This document shows, in pieces, positions 17,958 to 30,282 of a stretch of DNA of 64,000 nt. Position numbers and translations under genes: made by a program. Under the pieces are notes generated by a model that was given only the letters and a program-made list of their open reading frames with translations, was not told the DNA's origin and made no database searches. Numbering within the stretch: the stretch's first letter is position 1; each line of letters starts with the position of its first letter. Source of the stretch: Mesorhizobium sp. RMAD-H1 (GTDB lineage Bacteria > Pseudomonadota > Alphaproteobacteria > Rhizobiales > Rhizobiaceae); assembly GCF_014191375.1 (NCBI RefSeq), contig NZ_JACHWN010000004.1, positions 186,001-250,000 of the forward strand, read 5' to 3'.

Positions 17958-19556
17958 ATGTTCTTAAAGGCATCCAACAGGAACAGGCTGCGCGAACTGG
18001 AGCGCACCTATCTCGTATGGGGCATGGCGATCGGCGCGGTGCTCACGGTTTCGGGTTTCGTTCTCGACACCCGTTACAGGCTGCTGATGGGGTTCGGCGG
18101 CGATATGTGGGCGACGTTCACCGGCACGATCATGCATTTTCTGATGCTGTTCCTGCCCTTCATCATGGGCGGCATCTTTCTTGAGCTTGGCCGTCGCCAG
18201 CAGCGCTTTCTCGACCAGATGCATCAATTCGAGCAGGCGGAGGAACTGACCCGCAAGCAGGCGCACACCGACACGCTGACCGGGCTGTTCAACCGCACCT
18301 ATCTGGCAAAGACGATGGAGGAGGGGCTTTCGACCGGACGCTGGGAAGCGCGCCGCGCCTATGCCTATCTCCTTGATCTCGATGATTTCAAGCATATCAA
18401 CGACACGATGGGCCATGTCGCCGGAGATCATGTCCTGGTCGCTGTCGCCCAGCGGCTGAGGCAGACGGCGTCCGAGGACGACGTGGTGGTCCGCCTGGGT
18501 GGCGACGAGTTCTTCGTCGTGCATTTTCTCGATGACGCGCATCAGGATCCCGGCGTGTTTGCCGACCGGTTGATCGCGGCGGTGACCGGGCCCATTTCCT
18601 TCGGCGATGCCCAGATAACGCCCAATACCAGCATCGGCATCGCCAGGATCGGCCATGACGGCCGGACGCGTTCCGACATCCTGCGCTGCGCCGATCTTGC
18701 GCTCTACGAGGCAAAGGGCGAGCCGATCAGCACCTATCGCTTCTATAGCGCCGAGCTGAAGCTCGTCAGCGATCACCAGGCCGCGCTCGAAACCGAAATG
18801 CGCAGAGGCATCGCTGGGCGTGAGTTCCAGGTTTATTATCAGCCGATCTATTCCGTTTCGACGGGAAAACTACGCAGTTTCGAGGCGCTTTTGCGTTGGA
18901 AGCACCCTGAACGCGGCATGATCTCGCCTGCCGATTTCATTCCCATCGCCGAACGCTCGGGAATGATCATCCCCATCGGCCATCAGGTCCTGCGCGATGC
19001 CTGCCGGGCGGCCGCCTCCTGGCCCGATCATATCGGCGTGGCGGTCAATCTGTCGGTGGTCCAGTTCAAGGATTGCGGTCTTGTCGCCAAGATCGAGAGT
19101 GCCCTGCACGAAAGCGGCCTTTCGCCCGACCGGCTGGACCTCGAGATCACCGAAAGCCTGCTGCTGGAGCCTTCGCCGCGCGTCATCAGCGCCATCGAGC
19201 GGGTGCGGGAGCTCGGCATCCGCCTCACCATGGATGATTTCGGCACAGGCTTTTCCAGTCTCAACAACCTGCGCCGCTTCCGCTTCGACCGGCTGAAGAT
19301 CGACCGCTCCTTCACCCGCGATCTCGACAAGAGCGACAGTGCCGAGATCATCAAGTCGATGATCGGCCTGTCGAAGGCGCTGCAGATGGAAGCGACCCTC
19401 GAAGGCGTCGAAAACGAGACGCAGCTCGCTTTCGCCCGCAATGAGGGCGCCACGGAGGTGCAGGGCTTCTACTATGCCAAGCCGATGAGCGTGGAGGATG
19501 TCGCGGTCCTTCTGCGCGACCAGCTCGGCATGAAACGCGGCGGCGTTGCCGCCTGA
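17958..19556 (+). CDS. Membrane GGDEF-EAL protein (cyclic di-GMP metabolism)
   Basis: A 532-residue protein with two N-terminal membrane segments (about 23-43 and 53-78), then GGDEF (about 110-265) and EAL (about 280-525) domains. The diguanylate cyclase signature RLGGDEFFVV is intact. So are the phosphodiesterase motifs FEALLRWKHP, EITES, MDDFGTGFSS and KIDRSF. Both activities are therefore possible, and which dominates cannot be told. No sensor domain is present beyond the short membrane anchor. The start at 17958 is chosen because GGGGGAG precedes it; an in-frame ATG lies at 17940. Confidence 0.9.
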   Translation: MFLKASNRNRLRELERTYLVWGMAIGAVLTVSGFVLDTRYRLLMGFGGDMWATFTGTIMHFLMLFLPFIMGGIFLELGRRQQRFLDQMHQFEQAEELTRKQAHTDTLTGLFNRTYLAKTMEEGLSTGRWEARRAYAYLLDLDDFKHINDTMGHVAGDHVLVAVAQRLRQTASEDDVVVRLGGDEFFVVHFLDDAHQDPGVFADRLIAAVTGPISFGDAQITPNTSIGIARIGHDGRTRSDILRCADLALYEAKGEPISTYRFYSAELKLVSDHQAALETEMRRGIAGREFQVYYQPIYSVSTGKLRSFEALLRWKHPERGMISPADFIPIAERSGMIIPIGHQVLRDACRAAASWPDHIGVAVNLSVVQFKDCGLVAKIESALHESGLSPDRLDLEITESLLLEPSPRVISAIERVRELGIRLTMDDFGTGFSSLNNLRRFRFDRLKIDRSFTRDLDKSDSAEIIKSMIGLSKALQMEATLEGVENETQLAFARNEGATEVQGFYYAKPMSVEDVAVLLRDQLGMKRGGVAA

Positions 19557-19560
19557 TCAT

Positions 19561-19585
19561 CCCGAAGGGGTGCCCGCCCTTCGGG
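19561..19585. terminator. Hairpin between convergent GGDEF-EAL and BA14K genes
   Basis: CCCGAAGGG (19561-19569) and CCCTTCGGG (19577-19585) form a 9-bp stem with a 7-base loop directly after the GGDEF-EAL stop. TTCT follows on the plus strand. Probably a shared terminator of moderate strength. Confidence 0.6.
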
Positions 19586-19605
19586 TTCTCCGTATGTTTC
19601 AGACC

Positions 19606-20091
19606 TCACATATAGGGCGAAACGCACTGGCGGCGCGGGCCGTTATAGGGCTGGAACGTATTGTCCCACGCTCTGTAGGAGCGGTAGCGGTTGTAGCACC
19701 AGCGCGTGTGGGCGCTGCCGCCGCGGCTCTGGTTGGCAATGGCGCCGCCGACGATCGCGCCGCCCAGGAAGGCCGCCGGTGGGAACCACCAGCCATTGTG
19801 CCGGCGCCAGCCCGGACGGTAGTTGCGATAGCCGCGATGGCCGCGGTAATAGCGGTAGCCACCACGGTCGCGATAAAACCCGCGCCGCGCGTCCCTTCTG
19901 TCGCGCCAGCGGCGCATTTCCCTCCGGTCCCGCCTATCCTCACGCCAGCGGCGATACTGGACATTCTGCAAATCGGGATTGGCTTCGACTTTCAGCGGCT
20001 GAACCGGGCCCGCCAGAGCGGGCGCGGCGATAAATTCGGCCGAGGAGGCAGCCATCAGCGCCGCGCAGAATATTGCGACGAGCTTTTTCAT
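19606..20091 (-). CDS. BA14K-family secreted protein
   Basis: A 161-residue protein of the Brucella abortus 14-kDa antigen (BA14K) family, found mainly in Hyphomicrobiales. A signal peptide covers about residues 1-27 ([16 protein letters not shown]...). A long Arg/Asp then Arg/Tyr/Gly-rich segment follows, then a glycine-rich hydrophobic stretch and the family end around [19 protein letters not shown] with RRQCVSPY. Two C-terminal Cys may pair. The ATG at 20091 is chosen for its signal peptide and AAGGAGAG upstream. Family members are reported to bind sugars; function here is unknown. Confidence 0.85.
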   Translation of the reverse strand: MKKLVAIFCAALMAASSAEFIAAPALAGPVQPLKVEANPDLQNVQYRRWREDRRDRREMRRWRDRRDARRGFYRDRGGYRYYRGHRGYRNYRPGWRRHNGWWFPPAAFLGGAIVGGAIANQSRGGSAHTRWCYNRYRSYRAWDNTFQPYNGPRRQCVSPYM

Positions 20092-20272
20092 AATGCTCTC
20101 CTTTACTCCTTCGGACAGTATCCATGCAGGGGTAAGTAGAAGACACCCTCCGCAAGTCAAGCAAGCACCCTGGTAAGACACCCGTCATCAAAGCTTCATG
20201 GAAGCGTCAACCGGTCGACATCCACAAGCCCTATCGGGACAGGACCGATCACTCCAGACACAGGGTCTTTCC

Positions 20273-21634
20273 ATGAAAGCGCTTCTTCTGTCGACAGCCG
20301 CTATCATTGCCATGCTGCTTGCCGCGCCGGCACTCTCCGAGGAGACGAAGTTTCCCGCAACGCTGAAAGCCCAGGCCATCCTGCCGGCGAATTCGATGAT
20401 CAAGGCGCCGCAGGACGCGCCGGAGCATCTCCGGACGTCGGGCAAGTTCACCGCGAAGAACCGCCACCGCGCCGCCGGCCTCGGCACCGTGCCGGGCATG
20501 GACGAGAACCGGCCGACCGGGCTGGCACTGCCTTTCGATGGCCAGCCGCTGCAGGGCTTCTCCGGTATCAAGGCGATGGGCGATGGCACCTTCTGGACGC
20601 TTTCGGACAACGGCTTCGGCAATAAGCTCAATTCGCCCGATGCCGCGCTCATGCTGCATCACGTCGAATTCGATTGGGACGCCGGCAAGGTCGAGCGGAT
20701 CGAAACGCTTTTCCTCTCCGACCCCGACAGAAAGGTGCCTTTCCCGATCGTGCTGGAAGGTACTGAGAAGCGCTATCTGACCGGATCCGATTTCGACGTG
20801 GAATCGATCCAGCCGGTGGATGACGGCTTCTGGATCGGCGAGGAGTTCGGCCCGTTCCTCATCCATGTCGATCGTACCGGCAAGGTGACCGATGTGGTGG
20901 AGACGGTGGTGGATGGCGAGCCCGTCCGCTCGCCGGATTATCCCTCCCTTGCGCTTCCCGCAAATCCGGCTGCCAAGAACCCTGCCTTCAACCTGAAGCG
21001 CTCGGGCGGTTTCGAAGGGCTGGCGCGCTCGAAGGACGGCGGCAAGCTCTATGCGCTGCTTGAAGGCCCGCGCTATCTCGCCGACGGCTCCGTCGAGAAG
21101 GTGGGCGACAATCCGGCGCTGCGCATCATCGAGTTCGATATCGCGGGAAAGAAATGGACGGGTCGCAGCTGGCTCTATCCCCTGAGCGGGGGTGGCGAGG
21201 CGATCGGCGATTTCAACATGGTCGACGACACCACCGGCCTCGTCATCGAGCGCGACAATGGCGCGGGCGTTGCCGCCAAGGCCTGCGCCGATCCCAAGAA
21301 CCCGCAGCCGGACTGTTTCTCGACGCCCGCCAGGTTCAAGCGTATCTACAAGATCGAGATGAATGAGGCCAATGTCGGCGGTGCGGTCCGCAAGATCGGC
21401 TATATCGACCTGATGGCGATCAGCGATCCCGACGGCAAGGCCCGCCAGGGCGGCGGAGAGGGCTTCTACGACATGCCCTTCGTCACCATCGAGAATGTCG
21501 ACGTCGTGGACGAGAACCACATCGTCGTCGGCAACGACAACAATCTGCCGTTCTCCGCCGGCCGTGCGCTGGATAAGGCCGACGACAACGAGTTCGTCCT
21601 TCTCGAGGTGGGGGATTTCCTGAAGGCGAAATAA
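20273..21634 (+). CDS. Secreted protein with phytase-like (esterase-like) domain
   Basis: A 453-residue exported protein. Residues 1-22 form a signal peptide (MKALLLSTAAIIAMLLAAPALS). The remainder matches the phytase-like beta-propeller family (esterase-like activity of phytase, PF13449 type), with GFSGIKAMGDGTFWTLSDNG near residue 100 and GFEGLARSKDG near 245. Repeats of this form suggest a propeller and possible Ca2+ binding. Periplasmic phosphate or glycerophosphodiester handling is possible, but the enzymatic activity of this family is not well defined. The Shine-Dalgarno is weak (AGGGTC). Confidence 0.8.
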   Translation: MKALLLSTAAIIAMLLAAPALSEETKFPATLKAQAILPANSMIKAPQDAPEHLRTSGKFTAKNRHRAAGLGTVPGMDENRPTGLALPFDGQPLQGFSGIKAMGDGTFWTLSDNGFGNKLNSPDAALMLHHVEFDWDAGKVERIETLFLSDPDRKVPFPIVLEGTEKRYLTGSDFDVESIQPVDDGFWIGEEFGPFLIHVDRTGKVTDVVETVVDGEPVRSPDYPSLALPANPAAKNPAFNLKRSGGFEGLARSKDGGKLYALLEGPRYLADGSVEKVGDNPALRIIEFDIAGKKWTGRSWLYPLSGGGEAIGDFNMVDDTTGLVIERDNGAGVAAKACADPKNPQPDCFSTPARFKRIYKIEMNEANVGGAVRKIGYIDLMAISDPDGKARQGGGEGFYDMPFVTIENVDVVDENHIVVGNDNNLPFSAGRALDKADDNEFVLLEVGDFLKAK

Positions 21635-21647
21635 ATCCAGCTTCCGT

Positions 21648-21678
21648 AAAAGCTAACCCTCGGGCGCTGCCCGAGGGT
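21648..21678 (-). terminator. Terminator between convergent phytase-like gene and gyrB
   Basis: ACCCTCGGGC (21656-21665) and GCCCGAGGGT (21669-21678) form a perfect 10-bp stem with a 3-base loop. On the minus strand it is followed by TAGCTTTT, so it most likely ends gyrB, 33 bp beyond the gyrB stop. It may also serve the plus-strand gene. Confidence 0.75.
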
Positions 21679-21710
21679 CCAATGCACTCCGGAACATAAA
21701 ATGCGGCTGG

Positions 21711-24230
<2,520 letters not shown>

Positions 24231-24399
24231 TTAATATAGGTGTTAAAGCCAGTTTTTCCAAATCTTTGCGGCGATTTTGCGGGGGAATGAGCCATGATGG
24301 AGAGGCTTGTCCGGCAGGCCGGTCTTTCCGCTTGTGGCGGGATGGCCATTCCCCTCCTATATTGGATGAACGGCGCCGTAAGGCTGGGAGAGTTCGTTC

Positions 24400-25821
24400 A
24401 TGAGCGATATGGTGATGGGCACGGAATGTACGAGGACGGCGGGTCCGGCGAGACCCTTCGTTCCGCCGGCGCCGAGCCCGCGGGAAAAGCCGGTGGGCCG
24501 TCTCGAGCTCATCCGCGTCATCTACCGCAATCCGCTCGAACTGTGGGGTAAGCCCTCCTATAACGAGCCCTGGGTCGAGGTGGACTGGATGGGGCAACAC
24601 ACCATCATCGCCAACGATCCCGGGCTGATCCGCCATGTGCTGGTCGACAATGCGAGGAATTACCGCATGGCGGCGGTGCGCCAGCGCATCCTGCGCCCCA
24701 TCCTGCGCGATGGCCTGCTGACGGCGGAGGGCGAGGTCTGGAAGCGTTCGCGCAAGGCGATGGCGCCGGTCTTCACGCCGCGCCACATCCATGGTTTCGC
24801 GGAAGCGATGCTGGAGCGCTCCGAGGCCTTTGCCGAGCGCTATGAAACGCCTGGTATCGTCACCGATGTCGCCCGTGACATGACGCTGCTGACCTATGAC
24901 ATCCTGGCCGCGACGCTCTTCTCCGGCGAGATCGCCGGCGAGCCGGGCCAGTTCGCCAGGGAAATCGACAATCTGTTCGAGACCATGGGCCGTGTCGATC
25001 CGCTCGATCTTCTCGGCGCGCCGGATTGGCTGCCGCGCTTCACCCAGATCAGGGGCCGCCGCTCGCTCGCCTTCTTCCGCAAGATCGTCGCCGATACGGT
25101 CGCCATGCGAAAGGCGCGTATGGAAAAGGGAGATCATGTCCCCAATGATTTCCTGACGCTGCTGCTGAAGACCGAAGGCCCGGACGGCCTGTCGCGCGCC
25201 GAGATCGAGGACAACATCATCACCTTCATCGGCGCGGGTCACGAGACGACCGCCCGTGCGCTCGGCTGGACGCTCTATCTCCTGGCTGAGGCGCCCTGGG
25301 AGCGCGATATCATCGAGGCGGAGATCGACGCCTTCATGCGCAACGGGCCGGTGCCGCCGCATGAATGGCTGGACAACCTGCCTCTAACCCGCGCGGCTTT
25401 CGAGGAGGCGATGCGGCTCTATCCGCCCGCACCCTCCATCAACCGGGAAGCGGTGGAGGATGATCGCTATCGCGACCTGAAGATCGGAAAGGGCTCGACG
25501 GTGCTTGCCATGCCCTGGACGATCCACCGCCACCGTCTCCATTGGGAAAACCCGGATGCTTTCATTCCCGCGCGCTTCCATCCGGAAAATCGCGGGCAGA
25601 TCGATCGTTTCCAGTATCTGCCGTTCGGCGCGGGGCCGCGCGTCTGCATCGGCGCGAGCTTCGCCCTGCAGGAGGCCGTCATCGCGCTGGCCGTCCTCCT
25701 CTTCCGCTACCGCTTCGATACGGTGAGCCAGACCAGGCCCTGGCCGGTGCAGAAGCTGACAACCCAGCCCGAAGGCGGCCTGCCGATGAAGGCGACGCCG
25801 CGGCAACTTGATTTCAAGTGA
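24400..25821 (+). CDS. Cytochrome P450
   Basis: A 473-residue haem monooxygenase. The I-helix oxygen-binding motif GAGHETT, the K-helix EEAMRLYPP (ExxR) and the haem loop [10 protein letters not shown] with the Cys ligand are all intact. No signal or membrane anchor is seen, so it is a soluble bacterial type needing separate ferredoxin and reductase, neither of which is nearby. Substrate unknown; fatty acid or terpenoid oxidation are common. GGGAGA lies upstream. It is divergent from gyrB and 43 bp upstream of the Xre/RES pair. Confidence 0.92.
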   Translation: MSDMVMGTECTRTAGPARPFVPPAPSPREKPVGRLELIRVIYRNPLELWGKPSYNEPWVEVDWMGQHTIIANDPGLIRHVLVDNARNYRMAAVRQRILRPILRDGLLTAEGEVWKRSRKAMAPVFTPRHIHGFAEAMLERSEAFAERYETPGIVTDVARDMTLLTYDILAATLFSGEIAGEPGQFAREIDNLFETMGRVDPLDLLGAPDWLPRFTQIRGRRSLAFFRKIVADTVAMRKARMEKGDHVPNDFLTLLLKTEGPDGLSRAEIEDNIITFIGAGHETTARALGWTLYLLAEAPWERDIIEAEIDAFMRNGPVPPHEWLDNLPLTRAAFEEAMRLYPPAPSINREAVEDDRYRDLKIGKGSTVLAMPWTIHRHRLHWENPDAFIPARFHPENRGQIDRFQYLPFGAGPRVCIGASFALQEAVIALAVLLFRYRFDTVSQTRPWPVQKLTTQPEGGLPMKATPRQLDFK

Positions 25822-25864
25822 AAGTTGCTCTACCTATTATTCCATAGGAAACGGAGAGCAGGCC

Positions 25865-26272
25865 ATGCAAGGGTTCTCTGGGACACAAGCGCCATTTGGC
25901 CGGGCACGGCCTGAACCAGGTCCGTCGGAACGCGCGTCCGTCGTAACCAAGGCGCTCATCCGCGCTGCTGACCTTCTCGCTATCAACGGCAAGGAACTGG
26001 CCCTGATCATCGGGCTGTCGGAGGCCTCGCTTTCGAGGCTGCGGCGCGGCAGCGATGCCGTGCTGACCGGAAAACCCTATGAACTGGCGCTTCTCTTCAT
26101 TCGCCTCTACCGCTCGCTCGATGCGATCATGGGCGGCGATGATGCGGCGGCGAGAGAGTGGCTGCGCGCGGACAATACGGCGCTTGGCGGCAAGCCGCTG
26201 GAGCGGATCAGGACCATAGACGGCCTTGCCCATGTCCTCGCCTATCTGGACGCCCGCCGCGCTCCGCTCTGA
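25865..26272 (+). CDS. Xre/MbcA/ParS-type antitoxin of a RES toxin
   Basis: A 135-residue protein with an N-terminal Xre-like helix-turn-helix (about 33-65, LLAINGKELALIIGLSEASL) and the C-terminal toxin-binding (DUF2384/MbcA-ParS-Xre) domain. The latter ends in the typical LGGKPLERI...GLAHVLAYLDARR. This is the antitoxin partner of RES toxins. It should neutralise the toxin and repress its own promoter. GGAGAGCAGG precedes the ATG. The toxin start lies inside its last codons (41-bp overlap), giving translational coupling. Confidence 0.88.
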   Translation: MQGFSGTQAPFGRARPEPGPSERASVVTKALIRAADLLAINGKELALIIGLSEASLSRLRRGSDAVLTGKPYELALLFIRLYRSLDAIMGGDDAAAREWLRADNTALGGKPLERIRTIDGLAHVLAYLDARRAPL

Positions 26273-26981
26273 GGCGCGCCCGCGTGAGGGGACCTGCTGG
26301 CGGCTGGTCGAGGCGCAGCATCGCGTCTCCACCATGAAGCTGGTCGATACGCTGGATGAGCAGGCGCTTCTGGAAGAGGCGCTGGAAGCCACCAAACCAC
26401 CCCTGCCGCCGGAATGCCGCAGCCTCGATTATCTGCTGGCCACGCCCTTCCGCTATGGTCGTTATCCCGGCAATTCGCGTTTTCGCCGCGCCGGCTATAC
26501 GCCGGGCGTCTTTTACGGCAGCGAGGCGATGGAAACCGCCGTCGCGGAGACCGCCTTCTATCGGCTCCTGTTCTTTGCCGAGAGCCCGCAGACGCCCTGG
26601 CCGCGCAATGCGCTGGAATTCACCGCCTTCCAGGTGAAATTCGCGACCGATGCCGCGATCGACCTGACCGCCGGACCCTTCGTGAAGGATGAGGCGCATT
26701 GGACCCATCTCACCGATTATTCCGCCTGCCTGAGCTTGAGCGATGCGGCACGGGCGGCGGAAATCAGCCTCATCCGCTATCGCTCCGTACGCGACCCCAA
26801 CGGCGGCGCCAACCTCGCCATTCTCTCCTGCCGTGTCTTTGCGGGCCCGCGCCCGGCGCGCTTCGCCACCTGGCGCATGGTGTTTTCGGGCTATGGCGTC
26901 AGCGCGCTCTGCGACATGCCGGAATTGCGGCTCGGCTTTCCCAAGGCGCTATTTGCCGGCGATCCGCGCATGGTGCGTTGA
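26232..26981 (+). CDS. RES-domain NAD+-degrading toxin
   Basis: A 249-residue RES family protein, expected to be an NAD+ glycohydrolase/phosphorylase that depletes cellular NAD+ when unopposed. The RES core is seen as TCWRLVEAQHR (Arg), GRYPGNSRFR, GVFYGSEAMETAVAE and ALEFTAFQVK, with the C-terminal NLAILSCRVF. The ATG at 26232 is 41 bp inside the antitoxin gene; a TTG at 26226 is also in frame. It ends 5 bp before the convergent fghA stop. A small accessory type II module inserted between P450 and the formaldehyde operon. Confidence 0.87.
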   Translation: MSSPIWTPAALRSEARPREGTCWRLVEAQHRVSTMKLVDTLDEQALLEEALEATKPPLPPECRSLDYLLATPFRYGRYPGNSRFRRAGYTPGVFYGSEAMETAVAETAFYRLLFFAESPQTPWPRNALEFTAFQVKFATDAAIDLTAGPFVKDEAHWTHLTDYSACLSLSDAARAAEISLIRYRSVRDPNGGANLAILSCRVFAGPRPARFATWRMVFSGYGVSALCDMPELRLGFPKALFAGDPRMVR

Positions 26982-26986
26982 AGGAA

Positions 26987-27829
26987 TTATCCCTTCAGCC
27001 GCTCCGCATGCCAGCGCAGATGGTCGGCCATGAAGGTCGAGATGAAGAAATAGGAGTGGTCGTAGCCCTCGCGCATGTTGAGCGTCAGCGGAATGCCGGC
27101 CTTGCGGCATGCCTCCTCCAGGAGCCATGGGCGCAGGCCTTCGTCGAGGAAGCCGTCCGCCGTGCCCTGATCGACCAGCAGTTCCGGCACGCGATGGCCG
27201 TCCTCGATCAGCAATGTTGAATCATAGGCCCGCCAGGCCTTCTCGTCCGGCCCCAGATATTTCTCGAAGGCGGGCCGCGACCAGCCGGCGGTCGAGGGCT
27301 GGACGATCGGCGCAAAGGCGGAAACGGATCTGAAACGGCCGGGATGCTTCAGGGCAAGCGTGATCGCGCCATGGCCGCCCATGGAATGGCCGAAGATGCC
27401 CTGGCGCGTCAGGTCGACGGGGAAGTTCTGCGCCACCAGTGCAGGCAACTCCTCGGCGATATAGGTCGCCATCCGGTAATTGGCGGCATAGGGCGCCTGC
27501 GTCGCATCGAGATAGAAGCCGGCGCCGCCGCCGAACTGCCAATTGTCCTTCTCGTCGGGAATGCCCTCGCCGCGCGGGCTCGTGTCGGGGCAGACGATGG
27601 CGAGGCCGAGCTCGGCCGCCGCCCGGCGATACTCGCCCTTGTCCATCACGTTCTGGTGCGTGCAGGTGAGGCCCGAGAGATACCATAGGACCGGCACCGG
27701 GCCCTCCGCCGCCTGCGGCGGCAGGAACAGGGCGAATGTCATGTCGCAGGCGCAGGCCTCGCTCCTGTGGCGATAGACGCCCTGCGTGCCCTCATGGCTC
27801 TTGGCGGTGGAGATGGTCTCGAGTGTCAT
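26987..27829 (-). CDS. fghA: S-formylglutathione hydrolase
   Basis: Hydrolyses S-formylglutathione to formate and glutathione, the last step of glutathione-dependent formaldehyde oxidation. A 280-residue alpha/beta hydrolase with nucleophile GHSMGGHGA near residue 147, the Asp in DQGTADGFL and the His in YDHSYFFI. SGLTCTHQN is the esterase D family signature. The start at 27829 is preferred over 27841 because GAGAGAG precedes it. It is the last gene of the frmR-adhC-GNAT-fghA operon. Confidence 0.95.
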   Translation of the reverse strand: MTLETISTAKSHEGTQGVYRHRSEACACDMTFALFLPPQAAEGPVPVLWYLSGLTCTHQNVMDKGEYRRAAAELGLAIVCPDTSPRGEGIPDEKDNWQFGGGAGFYLDATQAPYAANYRMATYIAEELPALVAQNFPVDLTRQGIFGHSMGGHGAITLALKHPGRFRSVSAFAPIVQPSTAGWSRPAFEKYLGPDEKAWRAYDSTLLIEDGHRVPELLVDQGTADGFLDEGLRPWLLEEACRKAGIPLTLNMREGYDHSYFFISTFMADHLRWHAERLKG

Positions 27830-27847
27830 CGGCTCTCTCATTCTGGT

Positions 27848-28302
27848 TCAAGCGGCAAGGCGCATGTCGACATGCGGAATGCCGTCTTCGAGATATTCCT
27901 CCGAAACGGGCGCAAAGCCGAGAGCGCCGTAGAACGCCCTGAGATGGCTCTGCGCACTCAAGGCGATATCCTTGCCCGGGAAATGTGCCCGGCAATGGGC
28001 GATCGCCTCGCGCATGATCCTGTCGCCCAGCTTCCTGCCGCGATGGCCTGGCGCAACGATGACGCGGCCGATCCGCGCCGGCCCGGCGCCTGCGGGTGGA
28101 AGAACGCGCAGATAGGCGGCGAGTTCGCCGTCCTCCAGCACACGCAGGTGCAGCGCGTCCGGATCCTTGCCGTCCAGCTCCGGATAGGGGCATTTCTGCT
28201 CGACGACGAAGATGTCGACCCGCAGTTTCAGCATGGCGTAGAGATCGCGCGGAGCGAGCCCGTCGAGCCCGCTCCAGACGAACTGCAACTCGGTGCCGGT
28301 CA

Positions 28303-28303
<1 letters not shown>
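27848..28303 (-). CDS. ElaA-like GNAT N-acetyltransferase
   Basis: A 151-residue acetyltransferase of the GNAT fold, closest to the ElaA branch. KLRVDIFVVEQKCPYPELDG near residue 25, the acetyl-CoA loop HRGRKLGDRI near 92, and FYGALGFAPVSEEYLEDGIPH at the end are characteristic. Its start overlaps the adhC stop (TGATG), so translation is coupled to the formaldehyde dehydrogenase. Substrate unknown. The position inside the formaldehyde operon is unexpected for ElaA. Confidence 0.85.
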
Positions 28304-29415
<1,112 letters not shown>

Positions 29416-29449
29416 GACAATCTTTCCTTCCAGTTCGATAATTAGGCGC

Positions 29450-29734
29450 TTATTTCAGATAAGTGCGCAAAATCCGCATGATGTCGTCGATTTGCGCGTC
29501 GGGGTCGGTCCGCCCGGCGACGGGTTTCCCCGCATGCCCGAAGGTCTCGCGGAAATGGCTTTCCAGCACCTCCGCCATCAGCCCGTTGGCCGCACCGCGC
29601 AAGGCCGCGATCTGCTGCAGGAGCGCGGCGCATTCCGTGCCGGCCTCCACCGCACGCTCAAGCGCTTCGGCCTGCCCCTTGATGCGGCGCAGGCGCGTCA
29701 GCGCGCGCTTCTTGTCTTCCGGCGAATGCGGCAT
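29450..29734 (-). CDS. frmR: Formaldehyde-responsive repressor FrmR (CsoR/RcnR family)
   Basis: A 94-residue all-helical repressor of the CsoR/RcnR family. Pro2, Cys35 and His60 are present. In E. coli FrmR, Pro2 and Cys35 are the residues cross-linked by formaldehyde, so a formaldehyde sensor is favoured over a copper or nickel sensor. GGGAGGTCTG precedes the ATG. It heads the adhC-GNAT-fghA operon and likely represses it from the operator at 29763-29779. Confidence 0.9.
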   Translation of the reverse strand: MPHSPEDKKRALTRLRRIKGQAEALERAVEAGTECAALLQQIAALRGAANGLMAEVLESHFRETFGHAGKPVAGRTDPDAQIDDIMRILRTYLK

Positions 29735-29762
29735 CAGACCTCCCGAATGCTGCGGACGGTAT

Positions 29763-29784
29763 ATACTATGGGGGAGTATGTCAA
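29763..29784 (-). promoter_or_regulatory. FrmR-type operator and -35 box of the formaldehyde operon
   Basis: On the minus strand TTGACA (29779-29784) is a perfect -35. It is followed at once by ATACTCCCCCATAGTAT (29763-29779), inverted ATAC/GTAT ends around a C tract, the form of CsoR/FrmR operators. The operator fills the spacer to a TATA-like -10, so repressor binding would occlude polymerase. It abuts the stop of the upstream GNAT gene. Confidence 0.75.
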
Positions 29785-30236
29785 TCGTCCGTCGGCTTCT
29801 GTTCGCCGAGACGCATATGAACGAGCGGATAGGGACGGCCCTGGTCGTCGGTGGGAGAGCGGCCGGTCTCGACAAAGCCCATATGCCGGTAGAAGCGGAC
29901 GGCCTGGACATTCTGCTCGTTCACATCGACAGTCGGGATACCTGCGAGCGCTCTCGCATGGGCGATCATCTGCCTGCCGATGCCCTTGCCGTGCTGGTCG
30001 GGCGCGATGAACAGGCTGTCGATATGGCTCTCCGTCATCCCCAAGAAGCCGACCGGCCTGCCGTCCTCGACGGCGACCCATATCTCGGCTTTCAGGAGAT
30101 ATTGTTCGCAAACGAGCTTTTCGATTTCGATGAAATCGTCACGGCTCAGGAAATCATGCGTCGCCAGAACGCTGTCGCGCCAGATGGCGGCAAGCGCGGA
30201 TGCGTCGTCCCTGCCGGATTTTCGGATATGGATCAC
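29781..30236 (-). CDS. GNAT-family N-acetyltransferase
   Basis: A 151-residue acetyltransferase with the GNAT acetyl-CoA loop DQHGKGIGRQM near residue 83 and a C-terminal AVRFYRHMGFVETG. It resembles the YjaB group. Substrate unknown. A GTG at 30236 is chosen because AAGGAG lies 6 bases upstream; the next GTG upstream would overlap that site. Its stop lies within the -35 of the formaldehyde operon, so it may be read through into frmR. Confidence 0.82.
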   Translation of the reverse strand: MIHIRKSGRDDASALAAIWRDSVLATHDFLSRDDFIEIEKLVCEQYLLKAEIWVAVEDGRPVGFLGMTESHIDSLFIAPDQHGKGIGRQMIAHARALAGIPTVDVNEQNVQAVRFYRHMGFVETGRSPTDDQGRPYPLVHMRLGEQKPTDD

Positions 30237-30282
30237 GTGCACTCCTTATGTGATAAGCACCACAGCGAAACGCATCTATCCC

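Noticed and set aside
24231-24246. TTAA-N8-TTAA upstream of gyrB, resembling a CtrA box
   Set aside because: The spacer is 8, not 7, so it does not match the consensus.
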